From Synechococcales cyanobacterium PMM_0003 (lineage in GTDB: Bacteria > Cyanobacteriota > Cyanobacteriia > Pseudanabaenales > Pseudanabaenaceae), in assembly GCA_949128015.1 (NCBI GenBank), contig CASBRC010000283.1, positions 1 to 13,729 of the forward strand: 13,729 nucleotides of DNA, written 5' to 3'. The stretch's first letter is position 1, and each line of letters opens with the position of its first letter. The notes below the pieces were generated by a model. It had not been told where the DNA came from. It worked only from the letters and a program-made list of their open reading frames with translations, and ran no database searches. This document shows positions 1-6,964 of the stretch, one piece after another. A program made the position numbers and the translations under genes.

Positions 1-120
1 ATTCATGCAAAACCTGCTGCAATTTAGACTTAGCGTACCAAAAAAAGATGGAGAGCGCCTAGGCGCTCTCCATCTTTTTTTGGTACGCTAAGTCTAAATT
101 GCAGCAGGTTTTGCATGAAT
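1..120. repeat. Perfect 120-bp palindrome at window edge
   Basis: Bases 61-120 are the exact reverse complement of bases 1-60, with no spacer and no mismatch; the centre is GCGCCTAGGCGC at about 55-66. The inner ~40 bp (an A tract, a GC-rich core, a T tract) resembles the other intergenic hairpins in this window and could be a natural bidirectional terminator. The outer 20 bp of each arm are ordinary-looking sequence and include the start codon of the downstream HerA gene. Because the palindrome runs flush to base 1, its true length is unknown. It may be a real cruciform-forming repeat, or a fold-back artefact at a contig end. Confidence 0.97.
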
Positions 121-1857
121 TCATTGCAACCATTAGGCATTGTTGTTCAAGGATCGCTAAGCGACGGTTTAGAAGTTCGACTAAATGGCGAGATTTCCGT
201 CGAAGATATGCGCGTCGGCAAATTTTTGGTGGTGCATGGTCGGCATACCCGCTTTTTTTGCATCCTCACCGATGTTACTCTTGGTACGGCTAGCCCACGC
301 ATTCTCATAAATCCGCCCGATCCTGAGAATACTTTTTTAACCGAAATTTTGGCGGGGACAGGGACTTTCGCCACAATCAATTTAACGCCAATGTTGATGT
401 TTGTCCCGTCAAATCCTTTCGACCTGATTGCACAACGAGCTACTAGTCAAAATAGCGATCGCGTAAAAAAAACTAAACGCAAAAAATCACCAGTTTACGA
501 AGCAGTCGAAGAGATAAGTGACTTTCAACTATTGCCTGTAAAGACGATCCCCAGTCATTTTTCGCAGGTATTTGATGCGACTGAGCGCGATTTTCGGATT
601 GTGTTTGGGTGGGAGGATGATCCCCATAAACGAAATTTTGCGATCGGGCAGCCGATTGATATGCCAGTACCAATTTGTCTCGATCTCGATCGCTTTGTGG
701 AGCGCAGTAACGGCGTATTTGGGAAATCGGGAACGGGGAAATCATTTTTGACACGTCTACTACTATCAGGAATCATTCGTAAACAAGCTGCGGTAAATCT
801 AATTTTTGATATGCATTCGGAATACGGATGGGAAGCAGCTACTGAAGGCAAAAGATTTAGTACAGTCAAAGGGTTACGTCAGTTATTTCCTGCACAGGTG
901 CAGATTTATACCCTTGATCCCGACTCGACGAAGCGGCGGGGCGTGCGGGATGCACAGGAGCTTTACATCAGCTATGACCAAATTGATGTCGAAGATTTGA
1001 TGCTAATTCGGGAGGAGTTAAATCTCTCGGAAGCCAGTTTGGAAAATGCAATTATCTTACGGAATGAATTTGGAAAGGGCTGGATTTCGCGGCTACTGGC
1101 AATGACTAATTCGGAAATCCAAGAATTTTGCGAACAGAAAATGGGTAGTAAGTCTTCGATCATGGCGCTACAGCGCAAACTCACCCGACTTGACGATCTC
1201 AAATATTTACGCCCAACCTGCCCTGAAGATTACATTAAGCGGATTCTTGATTTGATCGCGGCGGGTAAACATATCGTGATTGAATTTGGTTCGCAATCAA
1301 ATCTGCTCTCCTATATGTTGGCGACAAATATCATTACGCGGCGGATTCATCATTCCTATGTACAGAAAGCTGAGCGATTTTTACAGACTAAAAATATTTG
1401 CGATCGCCCCCAACAGTTGACGATTACCATCGAAGAGGCGCATCGCTTTCTTGCCCCAAATACAGCTAGACAGACTATTTTTGGGACGATCGCCCGTGAG
1501 ATGCGGAAATATTTTGTGACTTTACTGATTGTCGATCAACGTCCATCGGGAATTGATAATGAAGTAATGTCCCAGATTGGCACGAGAATTACGGCTTTGC
1601 TCAATGATGAGAAAGATATCGATGCAATTTTTACAGGCGTGGCTGGTAGTGGTAATTTGCGAACAATTTTATCAAAATTAGATTCTAAACAGCAAGCTCT
1701 CGTGCTAGGTCATGCCGTGCCAATGCCTGTGGTGGTGCAAACTCGCCCCTATGACGAAACTTTCTACCGCGAGATCGGCGAAGTACCTTGGGAAGAAATT
1801 TCCACACCAGAAGTTTTGCGAATTGCAGAAGCTGCCAAGGCTGATTTAGGATTTTGA
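115..1857 (+). CDS. HerA-type ATPase (DUF87 / HAS-barrel ATP-binding protein)
   Basis: This 580-residue protein has the HerA layout. An N-terminal beta-rich HAS-barrel-like region (about residues 1-80) precedes a RecA/FtsK-fold ATPase core. Walker A is GKSGTGKS at residues 203-210, with Lys209 as the ATP-binding lysine. Walker B is ITIEEAH, with Glu440-Glu441. A downstream VDQRPSGID segment looks like the sensor/arginine region of this family. HerA proteins form hexameric DNA translocases; in archaea they work with the NurA nuclease in DNA-end resection. No NurA is visible here, but a Uma2 nuclease-fold gene follows 20 bp downstream. ATG 115 is the only plausible start: the frame is open upstream to a TAG at 31 but has no other ATG, and the start lies inside the edge palindrome, where only a weak GCAGG stretch could serve as an RBS. 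Bacterial HerA homologues are also found in defence operons; nothing here shows that role. Confidence 0.9.
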   Translation: MNSLQPLGIVVQGSLSDGLEVRLNGEISVEDMRVGKFLVVHGRHTRFFCILTDVTLGTASPRILINPPDPENTFLTEILAGTGTFATINLTPMLMFVPSNPFDLIAQRATSQNSDRVKKTKRKKSPVYEAVEEISDFQLLPVKTIPSHFSQVFDATERDFRIVFGWEDDPHKRNFAIGQPIDMPVPICLDLDRFVERSNGVFGKSGTGKSFLTRLLLSGIIRKQAAVNLIFDMHSEYGWEAATEGKRFSTVKGLRQLFPAQVQIYTLDPDSTKRRGVRDAQELYISYDQIDVEDLMLIREELNLSEASLENAIILRNEFGKGWISRLLAMTNSEIQEFCEQKMGSKSSIMALQRKLTRLDDLKYLRPTCPEDYIKRILDLIAAGKHIVIEFGSQSNLLSYMLATNIITRRIHHSYVQKAERFLQTKNICDRPQQLTITIEEAHRFLAPNTARQTIFGTIAREMRKYFVTLLIVDQRPSGIDNEVMSQIGTRITALLNDEKDIDAIFTGVAGSGNLRTILSKLDSKQQALVLGHAVPMPVVVQTRPYDETFYREIGEVPWEEISTPEVLRIAEAAKADLGF

Positions 1858-1864
1858 TTAATTA

Positions 1865-1870
1865 AGGAGG
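1865..1870 (+). promoter_or_regulatory. Strong Shine-Dalgarno site for the Uma2 gene
   Basis: AGGAGG lies 7 nt before the ATG at 1878, in the 20-bp gap after the HerA stop codon. Most other genes in this window have no clear SD, so this site supports the start choice and suggests efficient translation from a shared HerA-Uma2 transcript. Confidence 0.75.
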
Positions 1871-1877
1871 TTAAAAA

Positions 1878-2465
1878 ATGACCAATATTGTTATTGAAAA
1901 AGTCATCCATGACTCTGAGCCAATTCAAAAATTAACCCTAGAGCAATTTCTGAATCTACCAGAAACCGACGAAAGCTTTGAATTAATTGATGGAGAAGCA
2001 ATTAAAAAAATGTCACCGAAATATTTTCATTCTTCTTTGACGACGATGTTTTGGATTGAAATTTCGGGATGGTTTGATGGTCGTGGACGTGTAAGGGTGG
2101 AGTGGTCAGTAATTCTGAAACGGAGAGGTAAAGATTGGGTTCCTGTGCCTGATTTACTTTATGTTTCTTTCGATCGCCTTGCCGCAGATTGGCATGAGGA
2201 TACACCTTGTCCAGCATTGCCAGAGTTAGTGATTGAGATCGTATCGCCCGATCAGACTTTCAATCAGCTAGCACAGAAAGCGACAGATTATCTGAGTGCG
2301 GGTGTGGAAAGAGTCTGGGTAGTTTATCCGCCGATGCGAAGTATTACCGTGTTTTTTGGCGATCGCCCTCCTGAGACCTATCGAGGCGATCGCTTGTTAA
2401 CGGATGAGTTGTTCGCAGACTTGGCAGTAACCTCAGAACAGTTTTTTGTAAAAGCGGGAATTTAG
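1878..2465 (+). CDS. Uma2 family (DUF820) PD-(D/E)XK nuclease-fold protein
   Basis: This 195-residue protein matches the Uma2/DUF820 pattern. It has an N-terminal LTLEQFLNLPE segment, ELIDGE at residues 35-40, VPDLLYV with candidate metal ligand Asp92, PELVIEIVSP with Glu120, then Lys134 in QKATDYLSAGVERVWVVYP. The family is assigned to the PD-(D/E)XK nuclease superfamily, but the biological substrate of most members is unknown. The usual acidic residue just before the proline at the end of the core (often VDP or IDP) is Tyr150 here (VVYP), a small deviation. The gene follows the HerA ATPase by 20 bp on the same strand and is probably co-transcribed. It ends 5 bp from the converging phytase-like gene, with no terminator between them. 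Uma2 genes occur in dozens of copies in many cyanobacteria, so the neighbour may be coincidental. Confidence 0.9.
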   Translation: MTNIVIEKVIHDSEPIQKLTLEQFLNLPETDESFELIDGEAIKKMSPKYFHSSLTTMFWIEISGWFDGRGRVRVEWSVILKRRGKDWVPVPDLLYVSFDRLAADWHEDTPCPALPELVIEIVSPDQTFNQLAQKATDYLSAGVERVWVVYPPMRSITVFFGDRPPETYRGDRLLTDELFADLAVTSEQFFVKAGI

Positions 2466-2470
2466 CGAAC

Positions 2471-3643
2471 CTACTTACGATTGAGGCGAAGCAATAGGAA
2501 TTGAGTAAATTGATTATCGCTGAAGTTATCATCACTTACCAAAATTAGACTTTGAGAACCATCAGCTAATCGTGGACCGATCGCCATTCCTTCCAAATTG
2601 TCTAATTTAATCCCAAGAGTTGCTAGGTCTAAAACTAGCTTTTTACTAATTTTTCGCACATTGGGACTAACTCGAAAACTCTTAATCGAAGAAGTATCAG
2701 TCGCGCTACCTGTAGCGATTTGCCAGATTTTGGCGCTCAATCCTGCTGCACCATTGGATCGCTCAAGGGTGAGAAAGTGACCGCCGCGATCGATCGCCAC
2801 AATGTCATTAACTCCGATTTGAGTGATAGGAGGAGCCATCGCTTCGACTGGGTAAAGATGCTCAGCCACGATAATCGGTGTAATGTCACCAACGAGATAA
2901 TGTAAAAATCGACTTTCAGATGATTGTTTCTCGTCGATTTGAGCATCTTGGGCAAGAGCATTGTCTGTAATTGCGAATACGCGATAGGGATCGCCAATTG
3001 AGTCACGAACTACCGTGAGTGCCTCAAAGCCAAGATTGTCTCTTACTCCCTGTGGCTCCTGAGTCTTAGGTTCTATTTTGGTGGTTTTGGAATCTTTCTT
3101 TTCAGCTTCTTTCAAATAGCGCTGAGGAATCGGTAAACTGCGTATCCATTTACCAGTAAGTAAATCAAACTCATCTATAAATGGTGGAACACCTTTGCTA
3201 GTGACACCTTCACTAGCAATAAGAACAGTCCGATCACCTGTTAGGGCAATTCCTTCAGGATCAACTTCACCCTTGGCATAGGTATTACCTGATTTATCTT
3301 TGAGAAAGTCTACGCCGATTACTTCCACATTCTCAAGGTTGGGCTGCTCTTTTTGAGAACTAAATTTTAGCTTGAGAGCATAAAATCTGGCAGGTGAAAA
3401 TTCACTACGATCGTCCGAAATTGCGTAGAAAATATCATCTTTGCGATCGTAAGCTAGTCCCGACAATCCGCCGATGGGAGTATCTTCAAATTTTTGTTTT
3501 GGTAATTTATACTCATTGATAAAATCGAGCGATACATTTAGGAATGTGCGATCGCTAGCCATCGCTGGCAAATTGTTAATGCCAAAGCTAGTCAAAACTA
3601 TTAACCAAAAACTGATAAATAATCTCAAAATATTTTTACTCAT
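2471..3643 (-). CDS. Exported phytase/esterase-like protein (PF13449-type)
   Basis: The protein (390 residues from the chosen ATG) starts with a short basic region and a hydrophobic stretch ending near PAMASD, a typical Sec signal peptide with an AxA-like cleavage site, so it should be periplasmic or secreted. The mature part has the beta-propeller-like motifs of the 'esterase-like activity of phytase' family: GGLSGLAYD followed by FYAISDDR near the N terminus, DPEGIAL and LIASEG in the middle, GFEALTV, and NLEGMAIGP with LILVSDDNF near the end. The family is linked to phosphoester or ester hydrolysis, but the substrate cannot be read from sequence. The frame can also begin at GTG 3652. I prefer ATG 3643, which overlaps the dus stop by 8 bp (ATGAGTAA) and suggests translational coupling. 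The DD in SDDR and SDDN are the most conserved-looking acidic pairs. Confidence 0.85.
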   Translation of the reverse strand: MSKNILRLFISFWLIVLTSFGINNLPAMASDRTFLNVSLDFINEYKLPKQKFEDTPIGGLSGLAYDRKDDIFYAISDDRSEFSPARFYALKLKFSSQKEQPNLENVEVIGVDFLKDKSGNTYAKGEVDPEGIALTGDRTVLIASEGVTSKGVPPFIDEFDLLTGKWIRSLPIPQRYLKEAEKKDSKTTKIEPKTQEPQGVRDNLGFEALTVVRDSIGDPYRVFAITDNALAQDAQIDEKQSSESRFLHYLVGDITPIIVAEHLYPVEAMAPPITQIGVNDIVAIDRGGHFLTLERSNGAAGLSAKIWQIATGSATDTSSIKSFRVSPNVRKISKKLVLDLATLGIKLDNLEGMAIGPRLADGSQSLILVSDDNFSDNQFTQFLLLRLNRK

Positions 3644-4679
3644 TGGATTCACAACTAGGACGCGCTACTAGATTTTCGTATGGCTCGATCGCAAAAAGAT
3701 GATCGGGATTAGTTAATAAATAGCGATCGCATAAATCAAAAAGCTCTTGCTTGGACTGTACTAGTCTCATTCCTACTAAAAACTTGCCGTCAGGATCAAT
3801 GCCTGTGCCGATGAAATTAAGAAACTTTTTCAGACTATTTACATGGGATTTTTCCTTTAGCTCCTCTTGGATTGTAATTGCAAAGAGATGCTGAATATAT
3901 TGATGCACATCAGCAAGAGTAGTTACTTTGACTGGGTTTCCTGTAAAGCGATCGCGAATTTGTTGAAAAATCCAAGGATTACGAATCGCCGATCGCCCGA
4001 TCATTACTCCCGCCGCTCCTGTTTGTTGCAAAACTGCTTCGGCTTTGAGATAGGAAGTTATATTTCCATTAGCAAGCACAGGACAATTTACGGTTTGCAC
4101 AGCTTGACGGATCAGGTCGTAATGCACGTCGCCACGATATAGCTCCTTGACAGTTCTGCCATGCAGACTGAGCATGTCGATTTGATAAGTATTAATTAAT
4201 TGCAGAATTCGCTCAAAATTAGCAGTTGAGTCAAACCCTACGCGCATTTTAACGGTGAAGAGTCCTGAGCTTTGCGATCGCAAAGCCTCAAAAATCCGCT
4301 CAATTGTGTCAGGTTCGCGCAAAAGCCCACCACCAACGTTTTTGCGATACACACGCGGCGCGGGACAGCCTAAGTTGAGATCAATTCCTGCGATCGGATA
4401 ATTAGTTAATTGCTTGGCAATTCGCAACATATCGGGAATGCTTTCGCCAATTATTTGAGCAAATACGGGTCTATTTGTCGTATTTAGAGTAATAGATTTG
4501 AGAATTTTCTTATCGATATTGGAATTAGCATAGACTCGAAAGTATTCTGTCACATAATAATCAGGACAGCCATATTCGCTCAGCATTTGCATAAACGTAA
4601 GGTCAGTTACGTCTTGCATTGGTGCGAGCGCAGTCAGAGGTTGCCCTTTGATAATTTGTGGTGGTAGAGATTCTGGCAA
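3636..4679 (-). CDS. dus: tRNA-dihydrouridine synthase
   Basis: This 347-residue FMN-dependent TIM-barrel enzyme reduces uridine to dihydrouridine in tRNA D-loop positions. Visible motifs run in order: LAPMQDVTD (FMN-binding strand 1, residues 18-26), DLNLGCPAPRVYRKNVGGG with likely catalytic Cys105, KMRVGFD, LHGRT, PVLANGNI and GVMIGRSAIRNPWIF (phosphate-binding end of the barrel). The GCPA spacing is closer to DusC-like than DusB-like enzymes as I recall them, so I do not assign a subtype or a target uridine. The start is TTG 4679: the frame has a TAG four codons upstream, and the next ATG lies inside the LAPM motif, too late to be the start. No clear SD is visible. It heads a minus-strand pair with the phytase-like gene, whose start overlaps the dus stop. 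Confidence 0.95.
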   Translation of the reverse strand: MPESLPPQIIKGQPLTALAPMQDVTDLTFMQMLSEYGCPDYYVTEYFRVYANSNIDKKILKSITLNTTNRPVFAQIIGESIPDMLRIAKQLTNYPIAGIDLNLGCPAPRVYRKNVGGGLLREPDTIERIFEALRSQSSGLFTVKMRVGFDSTANFERILQLINTYQIDMLSLHGRTVKELYRGDVHYDLIRQAVQTVNCPVLANGNITSYLKAEAVLQQTGAAGVMIGRSAIRNPWIFQQIRDRFTGNPVKVTTLADVHQYIQHLFAITIQEELKEKSHVNSLKKFLNFIGTGIDPDGKFLVGMRLVQSKQELFDLCDRYLLTNPDHLFAIEPYENLVARPSCESNE

Positions 4680-4689
4680 AGTATCTGAC

Positions 4690-4695
4690 TATAAT
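4690..4695 (+). promoter_or_regulatory. Candidate -10 box (TATAAT), rightward
   Basis: A consensus TATAAT lies 48 bp upstream of the GIY-YIG gene start at 4743. No convincing -35 hexamer is visible at the right spacing. It forms one arm of a 9-bp inverted repeat (4689-4697 with 4726-4734). Confidence 0.4.
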
Positions 4696-4727
4696 TTCTT
4701 AAGTGTGCAAAGCACCGTCTCAGACAA

Positions 4728-4733
4728 ATTATA
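4728..4733 (-). promoter_or_regulatory. Candidate -10 box (TATAAT), leftward
   Basis: This is the mirror image of the rightward box: TATAAT read on the minus strand, about 49 bp upstream of the dus TTG start. A weak TTGGGG at 4754-4759 is 20 bp away, longer than ideal for a -35. The two boxes face across each other, so RNA polymerase could probably not use both at once. Confidence 0.4.
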
Positions 4734-4742
4734 GCAATCATC

Positions 4743-5375
4743 ATGAGCGATCGCCCCAATCCCTATAACAGCAAAAATGAGCATAATCCCTCTGAGTATA
4801 AACAGGGATCGCTGTTTAGTGAAGGAATCCAGCGTGCTTCGCGAGTTTATGATAGTGGCGCGAATTATGCCATGGGAAGTCAATCTTTACAGGTATGGAA
4901 ACAGGCGATCGCAAAGTATCAAAGTTCCATCGTCACAATGATCCCCGACCTTCAAACCTCTCTGTTTGACATGCCATCTACTCACTGCGATCCCCATGCG
5001 ATTAATCCCTTCACATTACCGATTCAACCTGCGGAGTTTTATCGATTACCCAGCAAAGATTGTGACGACGCTTGCATATACTTTGTGATCGACCTCACCA
5101 GTGAAGCACAATCACCCGTGCTACTGTATGTAGGTGAGACACGCCGTTCTCACAAAAGATGGAAAGGCTTTCATGACTGTAAACGGTATCTCCTTAACTA
5201 CCGCGAACTACATACCACCCACAATCTTCCGACACAAGTTGTGATGACCTTCTGGTGGGATACTCCGACAGCCACACGCCCCCGACAACAGCTAGAAAGA
5301 ATCTTGATCGAGAAATGGCGATCGCCCTTTAACAAAGAAAACTGGAACTTCTGGGGGACTCCTTTCGTAAACTAA
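4743..5375 (+). CDS. GIY-YIG nuclease domain protein
   Basis: In this 210-residue protein the C-terminal half is a GIY-YIG domain. CIYFV at residues 111-115 takes the GIY position and LLYVGET at 127-133 the YIG position. A basic RRSHKRW follows at 134-140, then the helix LERILIEKW with candidate catalytic Glu185 and an Asn in FNKENW (residues 197 or 200). This order is that of the single-metal GIY-YIG endonuclease fold. The N-terminal ~100 residues match no domain I recognise; they include two similar short segments, QGSLFSEG and QTSLFDMP. The gene is not next to UvrBC, introns or homing-endonuclease contexts, so its job is unknown; a stand-alone chromosomal nuclease or a degenerate DNA-binding protein are both possible. 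ATG 4743 follows the divergent promoter region directly. It contains HIP1 sites like its neighbours, so recent transfer is not suggested. Confidence 0.82.
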   Translation: MSDRPNPYNSKNEHNPSEYKQGSLFSEGIQRASRVYDSGANYAMGSQSLQVWKQAIAKYQSSIVTMIPDLQTSLFDMPSTHCDPHAINPFTLPIQPAEFYRLPSKDCDDACIYFVIDLTSEAQSPVLLYVGETRRSHKRWKGFHDCKRYLLNYRELHTTHNLPTQVVMTFWWDTPTATRPRQQLERILIEKWRSPFNKENWNFWGTPFVN

Positions 5376-5431
5376 TCCGTCTGTAAATGCATCTAACTAA
5401 TTAATTAATTAATAATTTAAGTGATACTACT

Positions 5432-5626
5432 ATGTCTTCTCCTAACCTGAATCCTAATCCTGATGTTAATGAACTATGGTTTGCGAAGTTTTTTATTGGC
5501 AGCATGATCTCGATCACACTCCTGACAGTAATGTTGTCTTTTCTGCCTTCATCATCAGGATTGCGTAATTCCCAACCAATTAAAACCTCATTAGCAGAGT
5601 CCCAGAGCCTTTGTACTGTTGTTTAA
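5432..5626 (+). CDS. Small single-pass membrane protein, hypothetical
   Basis: This 64-residue ORF has an Asn/Pro-rich N terminus (about residues 1-14) and one strongly hydrophobic segment at about residues 19-40 (within FFIGSMISITLLTVMLSFLP), followed by a polar tail. No family is recognised and no clear SD is seen. It lies 56 bp after the GIY-YIG gene, behind a short run of TTAA tetranucleotide repeats (about 5397-5413), and ends 15 bp before the converging glycosyltransferase. The membrane segment and its fit between flanking genes favour a real gene, but the size leaves doubt. Confidence 0.5.
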   Translation: MSSPNLNPNPDVNELWFAKFFIGSMISITLLTVMLSFLPSSSGLRNSQPIKTSLAESQSLCTVV

Positions 5627-5641
5627 ATAAATTCTAATGTT

Positions 5642-6820
5642 TTAATGTTTGACTTTGAAGAAAATAGCTTCAGTTTGCTCGGCTAGTTTGTCCCATCCAA
5701 ATCTTTCTCTTAGCTCTAATTGGGCATTATCTACAAAAGTTTGCACATGATCTTTGTTCTGCAATATCTCAATGATCCCGTTAGCTAGAGAGTCTGCATC
5801 ATTGACGCGAGTAACTATGCCTGTAAGCTTATGGCGGACTACTTCTGGTAATCCTCCAGTATCTGAGACGACGAGAGGGATTTTTGCGGCAAAACTCTCA
5901 AGGGCAACAATGCCAAACGGCTCGTAGAGGCTAGGGAAAACTGCACAATTTGCGACCTTCTGAAATTTCCAAAAATCAACATCTGCCATAAAGCCAGTAA
6001 ACAAAACCTTGTGATAAATGCCTAGATCCCATGCTTGGCGTTGCAGCAGGATCGAATAAGCGTCGCCAGTACCAATAATCACCAGACGGACTTGATCGTT
6101 CATCGCGGCAATCACTCTGGGCATAGCATTGAGCAGAATCGAAAGCCCTTTTTCGTAAGTAATCCGTCCCACGAAATAAACAATCGCTTCATCAGGCTTG
6201 GCGTATTGCTCCCGTAGAGCTTTAAAATCATGTTCATGCTCTGCTGTAATGTTTTGCCAACGCTCAACGCTCAGCCCGTTATAAACCACGTCAGTCTTTT
6301 CGGCTGGACAATCTAGCGCCCGTTGTAATTCGCCGCGCATATATTCGGAGCAAACTATTACTCGCTGTGATGCTTGAGTTAAAAGAAGTTCTTTGTGATG
6401 AATATATCTTTGCGTGTCATTATGAATCCCATTACAGCGTCCATATTCTGTGGCGTGGATTGTAGAAACTAGGGGAATCTGATATTCGTGCGTAATTGCG
6501 ATCGCAGATTCTTCGACTAACCAATCATGGGCATGGAGCAAATCCATCGAATTAACTGCCAAGAACTCTCTCGCAAAGTTCAGCATATTTATATTCATTT
6601 GCCGCACCCATTGAAAAAAGTCATTATTAGCTTCAACGGGAACTCGGTACACATGAATTCCATCGACGATCGCTTCTAATGGCTCATTTTCGACAGCGAC
6701 TGTGATCAAATGTACATCATGTCCACGCTTAACGATTTCAGGATATAGCTCTGCTACGTGACGAGAAATTCCTCCAATGATGCGTGGTGGAAACTCCCAA
6801 GCTAGAGCGAGAATACGCAT
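5642..6820 (-). CDS. GT4-family glycosyltransferase
   Basis: This 392-residue GT-B fold enzyme transfers sugar from an activated donor with retention of configuration. The N-terminal acceptor domain begins WEFPPRIIGGISRHV, with the Gly-Gly loop at residues 16-17, typical of GT4/GT5 enzymes, and contains the LLHAHDW and STIHATEYGR strands. The C-terminal donor domain has VVYNGL, VGRITYEKG with Arg219 and Lys224 for nucleotide-diphosphate binding, FTGF, and the EX7E motif of the family at Glu300 to Glu308 (EPFGIVALE). There is no signal peptide or membrane segment, so it is cytosolic. The glycogen-synthase-like N terminus hints at alpha-glucan or sugar-phosphate chemistry, but a lipid or polysaccharide acceptor is equally possible, and no glycan biosynthesis genes surround it. 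The ATG at 6820 is directly in front of the conserved first strand MRILALAWE, so the start is secure. Confidence 0.9.
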   Translation of the reverse strand: MRILALAWEFPPRIIGGISRHVAELYPEIVKRGHDVHLITVAVENEPLEAIVDGIHVYRVPVEANNDFFQWVRQMNINMLNFAREFLAVNSMDLLHAHDWLVEESAIAITHEYQIPLVSTIHATEYGRCNGIHNDTQRYIHHKELLLTQASQRVIVCSEYMRGELQRALDCPAEKTDVVYNGLSVERWQNITAEHEHDFKALREQYAKPDEAIVYFVGRITYEKGLSILLNAMPRVIAAMNDQVRLVIIGTGDAYSILLQRQAWDLGIYHKVLFTGFMADVDFWKFQKVANCAVFPSLYEPFGIVALESFAAKIPLVVSDTGGLPEVVRHKLTGIVTRVNDADSLANGIIEILQNKDHVQTFVDNAQLELRERFGWDKLAEQTEAIFFKVKH

Positions 6821-6964
6821 GATATTTAAGCAATGTTTGTGTTAATAAAAAAGGTAAGCGGTGAGAGGAAAATAACTTAAGTGACTAGGCTTAGCTAAAA
6901 CTATAGCAACTATGTATCTATCCAAATACAGATCCTAAAAAATAGAGACTACTTACAGCCAATT
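6821..6964. other. Intergenic region upstream of glycosyltransferase
   Basis: This AT-rich stretch lies between the glycosyltransferase start and the repeat element. It should hold the minus-strand promoter of that gene; a TATAGT read on the minus strand at 6900-6905 is the best -10-like hexamer, with no well-placed -35. I see no small ORF or RNA gene in it. Confidence 0.3.

Noticed and set aside
555..869. 104-residue minus-strand ORF inside the HerA gene
   Set aside because: It is the antisense shadow of the ATPase core; composition is Ser/Arg-rich with no domain, and the plus frame carries Walker motifs.
115..5375. A defence island made of HerA, Uma2 and GIY-YIG nuclease genes
   Set aside because: They are separated by a housekeeping dus gene and a phytase-like gene on the other strand, show HIP1 density like the rest of the window, and carry no integrase or defence marker.
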